NCBI GenBank assembly: GCA_011317545.1
Contig: WUJK01000010.1
Location: 434,001-498,000, forward strand
DNA: 64,000 nucleotides
Direction of reading: 5' to 3'
Source: Coniella vitis
Lineage: Eukaryota > Ascomycota > Sordariomycetes > Diaporthales > Schizoparmaceae
A program made the position numbers and the translations under genes. This document shows, in pieces, positions 24,539 to 36,309 of the stretch. Under the pieces are notes generated by a model. It did no database searches. It saw nothing but the letters and a program-made list of their open reading frames with translations, and was not told the DNA's origin. Position 1 is the stretch's first letter, and every line of letters starts with the position of its first letter.

Positions 24539-26944
24539 ATGCGTGCATTTAGCTCTTCGCCCACTTCCCTGTCCTCGCCTCCTGCGAGCTCCATCAGCAA
24601 TCCAGCCTCGCCTTCCCACCTCAACCGGGGCCGAGCCAACATTGACATGGACGAGATTGTCGTCGACACTGCAGGTGGTCCTCGATTCGGCGTCATGGCT
24701 CCTCCACAACCGCCCGCCTCCGATGTGCCGCTGACCGCTGCCGGCCTGCCCAGAAAGAAGCCCGGCCGCAAGCCTGGTAGCACCGTCAAGCCGAAATTGA
24801 ACCCCGATGGCACCCCCATCGTGGAACCGCCCAAGGCCCGCAAGCCGCGCAAGCCCAGAGATCCCAATGCCATGCCCCAACCGCGCAAACGCAAGGCTGC
24901 TACCCAAGACAATGATGCTACACCGGCAGACAGTCCAGCTCCCTCTGCTGCCACTCCCGCTACTGCCACTCCCACGCCTGCTGCTGGCACGCCTGCTGCT
25001 GCCAGCCCCGCCACAGGGCTCCAGCAGCCCAAGATCACTGAGCTGGCTTCGATGCGCATGGAGATCGATTCCACTCCACCTGCAGTCGCTTCGGCCTTGT
25101 CAGCTGCTACCGACAGTCACCAACCCTCACCTGCAAAGATTCCCAAACGGGAGGGCATCATGTCTTTGTTGAATGATGACCCACCACCACGACCTCCGCC
25201 GCCAGCAGCCGCGGCGGCAGCAGCAGCACCTCCTGCACCAGGCCGCCTGGCCTTTGACCCTGTGCGGTCTTCCTCTTCTTCCAACTATGACCGCGTCAGA
25301 GAGACAATGCTCACTCGCGACCCCTATGGCACTGCTGGCTTGTCTTCACCCCGGGCACCAAGCTACAGGCTCAATCGCGCAAGCGCCTCGCCTTCCATCT
25401 CAAGCTTGGTTGACCCTCCAGTTGCGCCCACAGTGGTCTCTCCTACTCCTGGCCATGCATCATTCAACGCACCTCCCACCGCCGCCGCCGCCGCCGCCAG
25501 CACTGCCACCACTAACACCCAATATCGCTTCCAAGAGTCGAGTTCCCTTCCTGCTTCCCCATACCAGCAGACCATCAAAGAAGCACCGTCTCGATCTCCT
25601 GCCCCGGTCAAGCCAGCAATTCCTGCTGAGATTGCAAAGTCTGTGCCTGCACTGATGCCGCAACCTCCATCAAACGAGCCCGCCAAAGAACCCACCAAGG
25701 AGCCCGTCAAGGAACCAACCAGAGAGCCCATCAAGGAACCCACCAAGCCTACCCCAGCCCCCGCTCCCAAGTCCATGGCACCTCCGGCGCCCGTATTGGC
25801 ACCATCCAAGAAGGTGGCCGCAGTGCAGGCACAGTCCCGCAAAGAAAAGAAAAAGGCATCTTCGACATCATCGTCTCCCAAGATGGGAAGCTTGAAAATG
25901 GCACTCCCAGACGTTGCTCCCTTGCCAAGCACATCGTCGAATGACCGCTCCATCCTCGACTTTGGCAAAGCCGCACCTGGTGAGGAGACGGAAGCACCCT
26001 CCATAGTCATCAACATTACCCTGAACGGCGAGTCAAACAAATATGTCAACTTCATGCGTTTGGCCGAGGAAAAGTATGGGTGGGAGGCTCTGCATCCTCG
26101 ACAGGCTGCCGATCGTGAGCGCAAGGCACGCATCGCCGCAGCTTCTGCCGCTCTTGAGAAGCAACAGTCCGGGCGAGACTCTGCTGAAGAGGAAGACCCC
26201 GAATTCAACGCCGCTAGCGACGACGAGAACTCGAACGTCGAGATGGGCGGCATGGGCAACAATGGTGGCTTGACCAGCGGCGCCGATGCCACTGCGCCCG
26301 AGAAGCCGAAACGCAAGAAGAGGAACTGGCGTGAAGATGAATACGATAAAGAGGACGACTTTGTGGACGACTCGGAAATGCTCTGGGAGGAACAGGCAGC
26401 GGCTGTTAAGGATGGATTCTTTGTCTACAGCGGCCCTCTGATTCCCGAGGCTCCCAAGCCTCCTTCAAAGTAAGTTTTCATTTTTTGATTTGTGTGTTTC
26501 GCCTCATTCCTATTCCCCGCAGTCGCTAACCTCTGACATCACAGTGAGGGAACACCCAAACGCGGACGTGGAGGACGCCGCGGCGGCGGTGCTGGCTCGC
26601 GAGGAGGCCGTGGTGGTGCCGAATCTGGACGAGGTCGTGGGGGCGGTCCCGGCTCTCGCGGCGGGACGACTCGCAAACCTCGAATCACAAAGCTCGAAAA
26701 ACAACGCATGGAAACTGAAAAGGCCGAACGCGAAAACATGGCAAAAGCAGTGGCATCCAAGTCTGGCGCAAACAATAACAACAGCAACGGTGCAAGCACC
26801 ACAACCAATGGCAGCAACCACACTACAAACGGTGCAAGCAGTAACACGAGCTCATACAGCCTCCTACAAGGCCTAGCAGGTACCACGGCCTCTGTACCGT
26901 CTCTCTCAGCTGGTCTTGGCGCTGGTCTTCTCGTGAACCAGTAG
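24539..26944 (+). CDS. HPC2: HIR histone chaperone subunit, HPC2/ubinuclein type
   Basis: Hpc2/ubinuclein is a subunit of the HIR (HIRA) complex, which deposits H3-H4 outside S phase and represses histone genes. Two exons, 24539-26469 and 26545-26944, 776 residues. The N-terminal 450 residues are Pro/Ala/Ser-rich and disordered, with an AT-hook-like KKPGRKPGS. A linker repeats the unit EPxKEP several times (about 25680-25750). The family signature sits at about 598-640: basic KRKKRNWRE followed by YDKEDDFVDDSEMLWEEQ and DGFFVYSGPL, as in the Hpc2-related (HUN) domain. The second exon adds an Arg/Gly-rich segment (GRGGRRGGG) and an Asn/Ser/Thr-rich tail. The intron uses a GTAAG donor and an acceptor at 26544; the nearer CAG at 26522 would put a stop in frame. 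The frame stays open upstream to 24083, but the Met at 24539 is preferred because the upstream part looks like leader sequence. Confidence 0.87.
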
Positions 26945-28465
26945 GCCGAGTCTACGCAGGGTCAGCGACAATGGCTTCATTACGGGGGCAACCAAGAAAA
27001 GGTTCATCAAAACATCCCCGTTTTATCAGGGTTACAACCTCCGAAATATTGAAGAATCGATGGCAAAGCTAGCGTATATGCAAGCTTACGACAAGAGCCC
27101 TTGATCAACGAGAAAAGAAACGAGAGGCATTCAACTGAGTATGATCTGCAGGAGGGCTACAGAAACTCCTGTGTATCATCACATATGGAGATTAGTAGGC
27201 GTTTGTGACAGGAGAGGAATCGGTTTGCTTTTTTTTTTTATTGTTTTTTGGACTGGTCGATCTGTAGGGCTTGGCACTTTTCCGTCTGTGATTTATGGTT
27301 ATGGGAGGCATACATGACGGAAGGGCACAATGACACGGGGGACGGCGTCGGGATGTAAATGTTCATTAGGAATTTCGTGCCTGTTTTCATTTTTCTTTTT
27401 TTTCCCCTTTCATGTTGTGTTGTTTTTTTGTTCTTGCGTCTGGCTTGGCAAGACTGGAGGTGTTGGAGCGGTAAGTTAGAAACGTCAGCGAAACCCGTGC
27501 TAGGTTACGTAGATAGCTCTCATAGCTTGATACACGACTAGTCTTGATGCTATAGTAAAAGGACGTTCCTTTATATTTTATGCTTTGCGTCCTTCATATT
27601 GCTCACTTTTGTAGATTCGAGGATTGAAGACTAATGAATATACCTCGGCATATCTGACATGCTCGTGACCTCTGCCGATTCGGCGCCGACGCCGAGTTAC
27701 GGCTGGCAAGAACTCCCGTCGCATCTGCTACGATCTACGATCCGCTGACGTTAGTCGCAACTGCGGTCGCCCCCACTTACTTGCCATGCCCGGCGCGTCG
27801 ACTACAGTAATATTCGATTCAAGTCACACCTCGACGCGGCTTGTAGCTCGATTATTTGACCTCCTTTCCCCATTTGAAAGCCGGCTTTATTCGGATCTGC
27901 GTTGTTTTCTGTTTCGTTTCTTTTGAGAAGCCTCAGTCTTCTTCTGTTCATGCCGCCCAGACAATTCAACGGTTTCTTGTGATCATTGAATTTCTACCAT
28001 CCCTTCCTGGGCGCGTCGCGCATCGTGGGGGGGAAGTGCGTGTTGTTGCGCCGCGGATACCGCATACTCGAATTGACTGCAGGACGCTCGCAATCAATCG
28101 ACCTGAACTCTTGTCCAAACAAGACGGTTCTCGTGAGCCGAAAGAAGGTTCAGCACATTTGTGTGTTTTGCAGTAGTACCTTTACCAGCAAACACAACCG
28201 CTGTTGCTATGGTGCATACGATCCGCACACCGTCACACAGCAAGTTGAGGCTCAATTTCTGAGGCGAAAACCAACACATACTCAACCTGGCCCCAAGTTT
28301 TCCATTACTGCTGAAGTTTCTTCCTACACTGTGCGATAGTTGCACGAAATTGTTTGAGTCGGGAGGGTCGAATCGATATTACGTCCTGCACACACAGGTT
28401 TTCTTGTCTTTTTTTTTTCCCTTTCGGTAATTGAACAAGACCTCCGCAAATCCCGCACATACACA
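26945..28465. other. Intergenic region, no gene seen
   Basis: This is the 3' flank of the HPC2-like gene and the promoter of the HIRIP3-like gene. T-runs occur near 27231-27246 and 27400-27430, and a short T-run lies just before the HIRIP3 start. No frame has recognisable coding features. Confidence 0.6.
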
Positions 28466-29960
28466 ATGGCCGAAAGCGATAGCGCGCTAGAGGCGATGCT
28501 CGTCGCAGCGGTCAAAGCCATTTGGCACAGTCCCGATAGAGACCAGCTTACAGTCAACAATGTGTACAAGCGAGCCGAGGCGGACAATGGGCTGGGCGAT
28601 CGGTATTTCAAAGATGAGGCGAGGAAGGACCAGTCGAAGGCTATTGTCAAGGCGACGGTTGTAAGTGGCATGACTTCTCTCTTCTCAGCGTTCAATCTTC
28701 TTTTTCTTTTGGGGGGGGGGTGCATTGTAACAAAATCCAGTCTTGTTGTGAATGGAATTCAAGACAAGACGGAATTAACTAATTTATCTTTCTTCTTTCT
28801 TCTAGGACGAGCTGAATGACCTGGCCGAAAGCGATGCTGAGCAGCCACTTTCGAATGCGCCGTCCGACAAAGACGAGGGCGATGACGAAGAGGAAGAGAC
28901 AAAGCAGAAGCCTCCAAAGAAGAAGAGAATAACTAAAAAATCCAAACCAGCGCCTGCCCGCGGCCGTAAGCGCAAAGCCTCTTCCGAAGACGACGAAGAC
29001 GACGACGAGTCCGAATTCTCGGAGCCCGAAGTCAAGACTGCGAAGGTTACAGGGCGCAAACGCAGAGGCACACTGGCAAAGAGTGCCAAAGACAACAAAG
29101 ATGGCGCGGAGCTGAGCGGCAGTGATGCTGATGCGCCTGACGCATCGGCAGCACAGGCTAAGAAGGCGGACGATGATGATAGCAGCTCTCTATCTTCGGT
29201 AGTCATTGATGAGGAGCCCCCAGCGAAACAACCAAAGAAGTCCAAAAAGGCGGCACCAGCCGATGAAGCCGGTAACGACAGTGACTCTTTATCCTCGGTG
29301 ATTGACGACGGTCCTCCCGCCAAGAAAAAGGCCAAGACGAAAGCTAGCGCCGCCAAAAAGGGAGCGACGGGTACATCTCGGAATCGCAAGTCCTCAGCCA
29401 CAGGGGGCGCGGCGGCAGCGGCAGAAGACGTATCGCCTGCTGACGCCGAGATCAAGAAGCTCCAAGCCCAATTGGTAAAGTGTGGCGTGCGCAAGATTTG
29501 GGGCATTGAGCTGAAAAAGTATGGCGACGACACACGTGCCAAGGTCCAACACTTACGCGAGATGCTGAAGGAAATTGGCATGGATGGGCGGTTCAGTGAG
29601 GCCAAGGCACGCGAGATCAAAGAGAAGAGGGAGTTGGCCAAGGAGTTGGAGGCTGTCACTGAGATGAATGATCTATGGGGCAGTACGGGGCGAAGGGCGC
29701 GCAGGAATGCGGCGCCAAAAAGGACTATGAAGGAGGATAGTGAAGAGGCTAATGATGAGGAGGAGGAAAACGAGCAAGAGGGGGAAGATGAGGATGATAC
29801 GGGAAGCAGTAGAAGAAAGAAAAAGGGAAGGAGAAGTGCTGGTGCAGATGGTGACGGCGATGGCGACGAGGGTGAGGACAGCGATGCGCTTCGGGCTGGA
29901 GGCCGTCGCAGGGTCAGGCCTGAACTGGCCTTTCTCGGGGACGAGAGTGACTCGGATTGA
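28466..29960 (+). CDS. HIRIP3-like H2A-H2B histone chaperone
   Basis: HIRIP3 binds HIRA in animals and chaperones H2A-H2B through a CHZ-type motif; the fungal protein is expected to be nuclear. Two exons, 28466-28660 and 28806-29960, 449 residues. Residues 1-66 form a helical module (LTVNNVYKRAEA and DQSKAIVKAT) resembling the conserved HIRIP3 N-terminus. The middle is acidic and basic low-complexity sequence with repeated SSLSSV-type Ser clusters and Lys-rich stretches, typical of a nuclear chaperone. Residues about 278-345 are the conserved core: LQAQLVKCGVRKIWG, then VQHLREMLKEIGMDGR and AREIKEKRELAKELE. The tail is highly acidic and ends RRRVRPELAFLGDESDSD, as in animal HIRIP3. The 145-nt intron contains a ten-base G-run. 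The assignment rests on recognising both conserved ends; no alignment was possible. Confidence 0.8.
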
Positions 29961-31318
29961 CGAGGGTTTGCTTTGTCACTGTCCAGCTGTGCTTGGGAGC
30001 TTGAAATTGCAGCATTTGCTAGTAGGAACCAAAGATATGCAAAAAGAAGGTTCTGTGTGATTGGCGCTTTAACTAATTTTGTTGTAGCTAAGGAAGCATC
30101 GCTCGAGTGGGTTTCATGCCATGGCAAATGTGTGCAAGTTTTGTACTGGTTTCACATAACACCAGCTACCTAAGCTACTTGATCAGACCATTACCAAGTC
30201 AATTTACTCATGTTGCTGCTACTGGAATTTCTCATCTCTGACGGGGACACGGTATGGTGTGGAAATATGCTGGTTGTGCCTTATTCGTTCAATATTCTGC
30301 TCTTCGCCCTCTTCTTTCGGTTCGCTTTCTGCTGCATGCTTTCCTTTCATTTTGAAGCATTCATTCTCTGTGCAATGAGGCTAAAGACTGCCACGGAGCC
30401 CATGAAGAGGACTGCATTGTAGAACTGTTTGTTTTGTGTCGTTGAAAAGAAGCGGTCAGTGAGAGCGTTTCGCTTTCCGGACTGTAACAAACAAGGTACC
30501 AAGCAAAAAGAAATACAAACAAGGAAGAGAATAAGGTAGAATAAAAAGCACGAACAGCTCTTCTTGAAACTTCTCTCTCCTCATCGTCACTTCTGGCTTC
30601 AATGAAGAGCCTGCGAAGGTTTGGAAAGGCCTGTATATAAAGAGAAGAAGCAGGGGTATTTTATTTTTTGGTTAGTTTCTGATGGATGGATGAGATAGAA
30701 GGGCTATTTGGATGCAGGATAGACGGACGAACCATTGTAGTGCGACTTAGGACTAAGGTTTGCCAATATTTGTATTTGAGAGTTTGGCGATTGCGAAGTG
30801 ATGTGCTTTTCTTCAGATGGGCGACCAAGGTGGTTGGTTAGTGTACAATGTGTTGAATAAAAAGGTCTCATAAGCGCGACTTGAGAGAAAGTTGGGAGGT
30901 CAGAAATGTGAGGCTGTGCATTAAAGATATGAAATGGTCTGCCTGGTTTATGAAGTGCAATAACGAGGGCGGTAGTCCATTTTTATAAGTTCTTCTAGCA
31001 TAACACACCCACTTATCTTCTTTTTCAAGAGCAGATTCCTGGGACCTGCACAGAGGTGGTTAATGATGGTGATCGAGTCGATCCAAGTCCAACAGTCCTG
31101 ATGGCCTTTGGTCCCACCTATTGGCCCCACCTATAAGCGCATTAGCCAATCAAACCCTGGCATCAGCCGCGGCCAAGAGCCGGACAGCTTTTTGGGAAAG
31201 TGGAAAGGCGCGCCAAAAAGAAGCAGCAACCGCATCACGCATTTGCCCATCCTCGCCAGAGATTCTCATCATCTCGGGCGTTGAAGCTTTTCCCCCGCCC
31301 CCCCTCCAGCAAGACGCC
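29961..31318. other. Intergenic region, no gene seen
   Basis: This lies between the tandem HIRIP3-like and uS2m genes. It is moderately AT-rich, and I see only short frames without motifs. Confidence 0.6.
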
Positions 31319-32747
31319 ATGATATTAAGAAGTTCGGCATTGCGGCAAGGTAGGAATCCTTCCCTTTCCAGGTTGAAGGCTCTACTCGGTACAAAGTAAT
31401 ACTGAACCTGTATGCCCGAATATCTAGGCCGCCAGGTCTTTGCAGCATCATGTAAAGCCTCCACGTCAGCACCAACAGGCCTGCGCGCCCTCTCGACCGA
31501 CAGATTCGAGCCTCTTCCTACCGCCTACGCCGATCCTACCTCCTTCCCGACCCCTGCCACCCAAGCCGCCGCCGCCGCCGCCCCAGCAGTCTCGAACGCA
31601 GATGCTCTCACATCAGCAGTCGCCCAGGCCGTCGCCTCGCCCAAGAAGAACTTCAAACGAGGCAAGACCGCGCCGGTCAACAACCGCCTGGCAACCCAAT
31701 TCCGCCGCAGCGAAGCCATAAAGGACACGCTTGGAGATTTGGGCTCCTCCGTGTCGGAGCGCTTCCACCCGTCGAGCCTGCTGCAGGACCCGCCGCGACC
31801 TGAGGACGTGACACTCGAGCTGCTCATGTCTGCGCAGTGCCACATGGGCCACCACGCGTCGCTGTGGAACCCGGCTAACCAACGCTACATTTACGGTGTG
31901 CGCTCGGGCATTCACATCATCTCGCTGGAGGAAATCGCCGCGTCGTTGCGCCGCGCCGCTAGGGTCGTCGAGCAAACGGCGTACATGGGCGGCTTGATCC
32001 TCTTTGTCGGCAACCGCAAGGGCCAGATGGAGGTGACGGCGCGGGCGGCCGAGCTGGCGGGCGCGTGCCACCTATTCTCCAAATGGGTGCCGGGAACCAT
32101 CACCAATCGTGACCAGATCCTTGGCAAGGAGCAGCTCAAGGTGGTCAATGCAAAAGACGAGCCGCTGCCCGGCTTTGAAAAGCACTTGCTTGAGCGCAGG
32201 CCCTTGGTGCCCCAGCTTGTCGTGGTGCTCAACCCGCTCGAGAACTTCACGCTTTTGCACGAGTGTGCACAAGAAAACATTCCAACGATTGGGCTGATTG
32301 ACACGAACGGAGACCCGACAAAAGTTACATATGTGATTCCTGGAAACGATGACAGGTGAGTTGTCTCTGGTTGCATATATAATGATACAATTTTCTGCCT
32401 TTGGGGATCTCGAAGTGGCAGGCGCAACACAGCTGACAATGCTCGTTTCTTTGCATAGTTTACGATCAGTCAGTGTCATCGCCGGCGTGCTGGGCCGAGC
32501 AGGCGAAAGCGGCCAAAAGAGACGCCTTGCGGATGCTGCTAAGGGTGTTTCCACATGGTATTCGCCGGTAGAAGTCAGCAGGTTCCTAAGGGGTCAAGCA
32601 AGAAAGGCCAAAAAGCTGGCTGAAGAGCAAGCGGACGCGAGGAGAACCAAGGAATTGGAGGGGAAGCAGGAGGAGGCTGCTCAGGTCGAAGACGCTGATA
32701 GTGGCAGCGAAGATATGAATGCCCTCATGGAGCAGATTCGTCTCTAG
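31319..32747 (+). CDS. MRP4: Mitochondrial small-subunit ribosomal protein uS2m
   Basis: Structural component of the mitochondrial small ribosomal subunit. Three exons: 31319-31349, 31428-32355 and 32459-32747, 415 residues. The first exon is only ten codons plus one base; splicing gives MILRSSALRQGRQVFAAS, a basic, hydroxylated presequence suited to mitochondrial import. The uS2 fold starts near residue 135 with ELLMSAQCHMGHHASLWNP and continues through YIYGVRSGIHIISLEE, GLILFVGNRKGQ, FSKWVPGTITN and PQLVVVLNPLEN. The end of the domain is rebuilt across intron 2: IPTIGLIDTNGDPTKVTYV, then IPGNDDSLRSV. A Lys/Glu-rich helical extension of about 70 residues follows, common in fungal Mrp4. The acceptor at 32458 (GCATAG) restores NDDS exactly. 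It lies in tandem with its neighbours, with no sign of co-regulation. Confidence 0.95.
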
Positions 32748-33192
32748 GAACCTAGCTAGAAAAAGCATCCGTGTCGAATGTGCGTGTGTGTGTGCAGACT
32801 TTATAGTACTTCAATCGTAGCTTAAGTAAGCTCAGTGGTCCTGCTCGATGGATTAACATGAGGCGCAGCGTGGGGAAAGATATAGCTTTGCACAAGTTCG
32901 TCTGGCGCGTCTAGGGCAACCAAGGCATATAATGTACCTCGGCATCAATATTCGCTCTTTAATGGCTCATTGCAAAGTGATTCCCCTCCTGGGCCACATC
33001 GCACGAGTTTACCCGTCCCTTGCTACATGCCTGCCGTTAGTGTGTCAACAGCAGACCAGCCCACCGGTAAACCCACCCACCAGAGATGGCAACTTCCTGC
33101 TTTCCAACACTATACTCGCAAAAAGATACGATCAAAATGATATTCCAGACGTATTCTAAAACTAAAATAAATGGTGAAAGCACCAAAAACAG
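32748..33192. other. Short intergenic region
   Basis: This is the 3' flank of the uS2m gene and the 3' side of tRNA-Leu. There is a T5 terminator for the tRNA (minus strand, 33189-33185). Nothing else was recognised. Confidence 0.6.
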
Positions 33193-33288
33193 TGACAAGA
33201 GTGGGATTCGAACCCACGCCTCTTTCGAGACTACGATGATCAGATGAAGGCCTGAACGTAGCGCCTTAGACCGCTCGGCCATCTTGCC
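33193..33288 (-). tRNA. tRNA-Leu (anticodon CAG), with intron
   Basis: Reads on the minus strand from 33288. The acceptor stem GGCAAGA pairs with TCTTGTC (one G-T pair), and the discriminator is A. The D-arm includes GGCCGAGCGGTCTAAGGC, and a long variable arm is present, as in class II tRNAs. The anticodon stem CTACG/CGTAG encloses TT-CAG-G, followed by an intron of about 14 nt starting after position 37. The T-arm GTGGGTTCGAATCCCAC contains the B box. A T5 run follows downstream. The anticodon CAG reads CUG codons. Confidence 0.93.
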
Positions 33289-33747
33289 TTGGTGGTTGTT
33301 GAGAATTCTGTAATTATTTTGATTATAGTGCCGTACACATTCGACATCAATACGAATCCATCCGAAACCGGGCCGGATATGCCTATGGGTTGCTCAGCAT
33401 CGCACGCCAATGCGTTCTTCCATCCCAACAAGCCGGCTACATTCATTGTTGTAGCCGGCTTTGTGGAATTCACGAGACGCACGCTTTGGAGTCGTGGAGC
33501 GTTTGGTGGGTCGGTCAACCGGTAAGTACATAACAGGCAAGAATCGTGCGATTGGCTCTTTATTATATCCTGGCTTCTCCAAGTTGCAGCACTGCGCATT
33601 TGAGCAGACATTGATACTGATACAAGAGCAGACAAACCTCGCCCGCTTTTCAATCCAACGGTGATCGCCACCCGACAAACAAGTCGTGACTCATTTATTT
33701 CTCATCACGCCAATCAAGAAAGATCTCACATCCGCCCTATCGCAACC
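33289..33747. other. Intergenic region upstream of the SPT10-like gene
   Basis: This lies between the 5' end of tRNA-Leu and the SPT10-like start. It contains the perfect inverted repeat at 33430-33461 and no coding frame that can be supported. Confidence 0.6.
33430..33461. repeat. 11-bp perfect inverted repeat (hairpin)
   Basis: AAGCCGGCTAC and GTAGCCGGCTT are separated by a 10-nt spacer, ATTCATTGTT. It lies 290 bp upstream of the SPT10-like start and 140 bp from the 5' end of the tRNA. It could form a GC-rich stem or be a dyad protein site. Confidence 0.85.
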
Positions 33748-35529
33748 ATGCCAGCCATCATTGACGATCCATCAACGCCAACCATGTACCGGACCTCTGG
33801 GGAGGCGCCCTACCCAGGCCCTGGCTCGCCTCTACCCGCCAACATCAAGCCGCGCCAAGTGACGCTGCGTGATAGGCAGACCATAGCAACCATTGTCCCC
33901 TTTTCCTCCAAGGACCAGGTCCCGCAGTCGCTGCTGCTCTACCTGAGTGACCAGTTCGCCAAGGAAATTGAAAAGGGTGACACGTACCCCATGATGGAGA
34001 CGATGCCCGCGGAGAAGTTCGCCTCGTACTGGTTCCAAAACTTTGGCGCCATCATGCTTCTCGGCAGCATAGAAACACCAGAGAGTGTGGTCGAGGGCAA
34101 GGATTGGTCCAAGGAGTGCTTGGGGAGCTTCTACATCAAGCCAAATTACCCTGGCCGATCCAGCCATGGTAGGTGCTGCTGTGTCAGAGTCGTGTTTTCT
34201 AAATTTGCGCTTCGTCCAATCTTGACTTAATACTCCATCTAATTTCACACCGCAGTCAGCAATGCCGGCTTTCTAGTCACAGATGCCTCGCGAAACCGTG
34301 GTGTTGGTCGGCTCATGGGTGAAGCGTATCTCGACTACTCGCCGAAGCTAGGCTACACCTACTCCGTCTTCAATCTTGTGTATGAGACCAACGTGGCTTC
34401 GTGCCGCATTTGGGACGCGCTGGGCTTCAAGCGCATTGGCCGGGTCCCCGGCTGCGGCAATCTCAAGTCGTACCCAGGCCGGCTGGTCGACGCCATCATT
34501 TACGGGCGCGATCTGACGCCCGTGGGTGACGCAGGCGCGGACGCCGACGAGCTACTACTCGTGAGTGAAGAGCGTTTCGAAAAGATCAAATACTACCTCA
34601 AGCACGGACGATATCCTAACGGGGCGGACCGCGCCGAAAAATCCAGGCTCCGCAGCGCGGCAACGCACTATAAGCTGATTGAGGGCTCAAGCCCCGACGG
34701 CGCCGACGACGTGCTTATGCTCAAGGATAAGGAGGTCATCTCGGACCCGGCCCGGCAGTATGACATTGCGCGGCGGGCGCATGCTGGCCAGATGCATGCC
34801 GGTATCAACAAGACGACGGCCCTGATTGCCGAAAAGTACCATTGGCGCGGGATCAAGGATACGGTGTCCGATATCATCAGGGCCTGTACAGAATGTGAGG
34901 ATGGTGCAAAGGCAGGCAGTGCGTTGGCAAAGCCTTCGACGCCATCGAATCAGACTTCAGCTTCACCATCAATGACTATGAGTACCTCTGCACCACCGCT
35001 CCCAGCGTCCCATGCAACAGTGCCACGCGCGTCTCACGCTTCAGATACCGCCATGGTGGATACGACAACCTCGAGTAGATCCGATGGAGACACAATTGGC
35101 CACTTACTGTCGCGAAAAAGCCCATCGCCTGTGAATCTTCATTCACAGCACTCAGAGCCGGTCACTGGCCCATCGTCACTCTTACCTCGCAACTTAGACC
35201 CTACGGCACATCACCTGTTTACACATGAAGAGATGCATGCATCTTACCAGCCAATAGACCCTCGAATACTGAACTCTCCATTGCAGGACCACACATCATC
35301 CCTGTTCCACGTACATCATACGGCTGATTATGGCCGGTACGGGCAGGTTCCTTATCCCTCGCATGAAAGCAATCATTCGGGAATCGATATTGATGAGCAT
35401 GTTCTCCATCAGTTGCTCACAGCCAGCAATAGCCATGATCATCAGCACAATCTTGCTGGCGATCTGTCTGATAGAGACCTGGATCTAATGCTCATGCAAC
35501 AGTTGCAGGATGACTCCCACCCAACTTGA
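33748..35529 (+). CDS. SPT10: SPT10-like GNAT protein with integrase-type H2C2 finger
   Basis: Spt10 in yeast binds histone-gene upstream activating elements and carries an acetyltransferase-like domain. Two exons, 33748-34168 and 34256-35529, 564 residues. The N-terminus matches fungal relatives: PRQVTLRDRQTIATIVPF. The GNAT core runs from about residue 45 to 225, with acetyl-CoA loop RNRGVGRL (about 153-160), YSVFNLVYETN and RIWDALGFKRIGRVPG. A His2-Cys2 zinc finger follows: His316, His321, Cys351 and Cys354, with KTTALI and YHWRGIKD between them, the pattern of retroelement integrase N-terminal fingers. The GNAT-then-finger order agrees with yeast Spt10, where this finger is part of the DNA-binding domain. 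The C-terminal 200 residues are disordered, Ser/Pro/His-rich, ending with an acidic helix. I infer the function from the domain pair; DNA targets here are unknown. Confidence 0.83.
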
Positions 35530-36309
35530 CGACCTTAATCTTCTTTACTCACCTGTTCGAAAAATTGAGTTGGAAGTGGTATCATTGCAACCACGCAAGC
35601 AAAACAACAGCATTTTCTGTTCAATGTGGTCTTGCTTGTTCGTACAGAAGAAGCAATACAGGATTGTCTTGTACTATATAGTACATAGATACACATTTCT
35701 GAATGTGTATAAACCTTGTCAAGCCTATAGGAGATATGCGAATCTTACTGGTATCCCACAGGTATAATATGCAAAATCATTCAGACATGGCCCAACTGCA
35801 ATATCATTGATGAATATAGAGACCTGGAATACAATAAAAGACAAACAGCCAGGGTCGGGGTGCCTTGTGAACGCTGCATAATGTACCAACTGTCAGGCCC
35901 TCCCTTAGCCGCTCTGCCACTATAGAAGGTGCACGTCAGGGGCTGATGGCCCGAGCGTCTCAGCGTCCAGAACAGCTTGGCCTTGCAGCTGGACGTTTAT
36001 GCCCCTCGACCCAGCAGCAAAGCGGCGTTGATTGCAAAAGGACCACGCTTCAACACCCCGTCAGACTCACCCACTCGATCCAGCCTGGAAGGCCACCGCC
36101 AGGACCTCTTGCTCGGTTCCTCGCTCTTGCACAGTCGGATGCTGTGACCGGAGAGCCGGTTTTTTAAAAGTATTCGACCTCTGGTACTCTAGAGAACACC
36201 AGACACTGGCTGAGCCTCTCAGCGCCTAGTAACCGACAGACAGCCTCGTCGCCGTTGCCCTCTTCCTGCACGGGCGGCTTTCTCCCTCCAGACAAGGCAA
36301 TCCGCAACC
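35530..36309. other. Intergenic region, no gene seen
   Basis: This is the 3' flank of the SPT10-like gene and the promoter of the AP-1 beta gene. A GTACTATATAGTAC perfect palindrome lies at 35670-35683. No supported coding frame. Confidence 0.6.

Noticed and set aside
25363..26316. Minus-strand frame of 317 codons inside the HPC2-like gene
   Set aside because: A shadow of the Ala/Pro/Ser-rich coding strand. The sense strand has the HUN signature and clean splicing.
28802..30127. Minus-strand frame of 441 codons inside the HIRIP3-like gene
   Set aside because: Ser/Phe/Leu-rich mirror of acidic and Lys-rich codons; the sense strand carries the conserved ends.
33661..35529. Possible retrotransposon fragment suggested by the integrase-type finger
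   Set aside because: No reverse transcriptase, RNase H, integrase core or LTRs; the GNAT plus H2C2 arrangement is that of a host Spt10-like gene.
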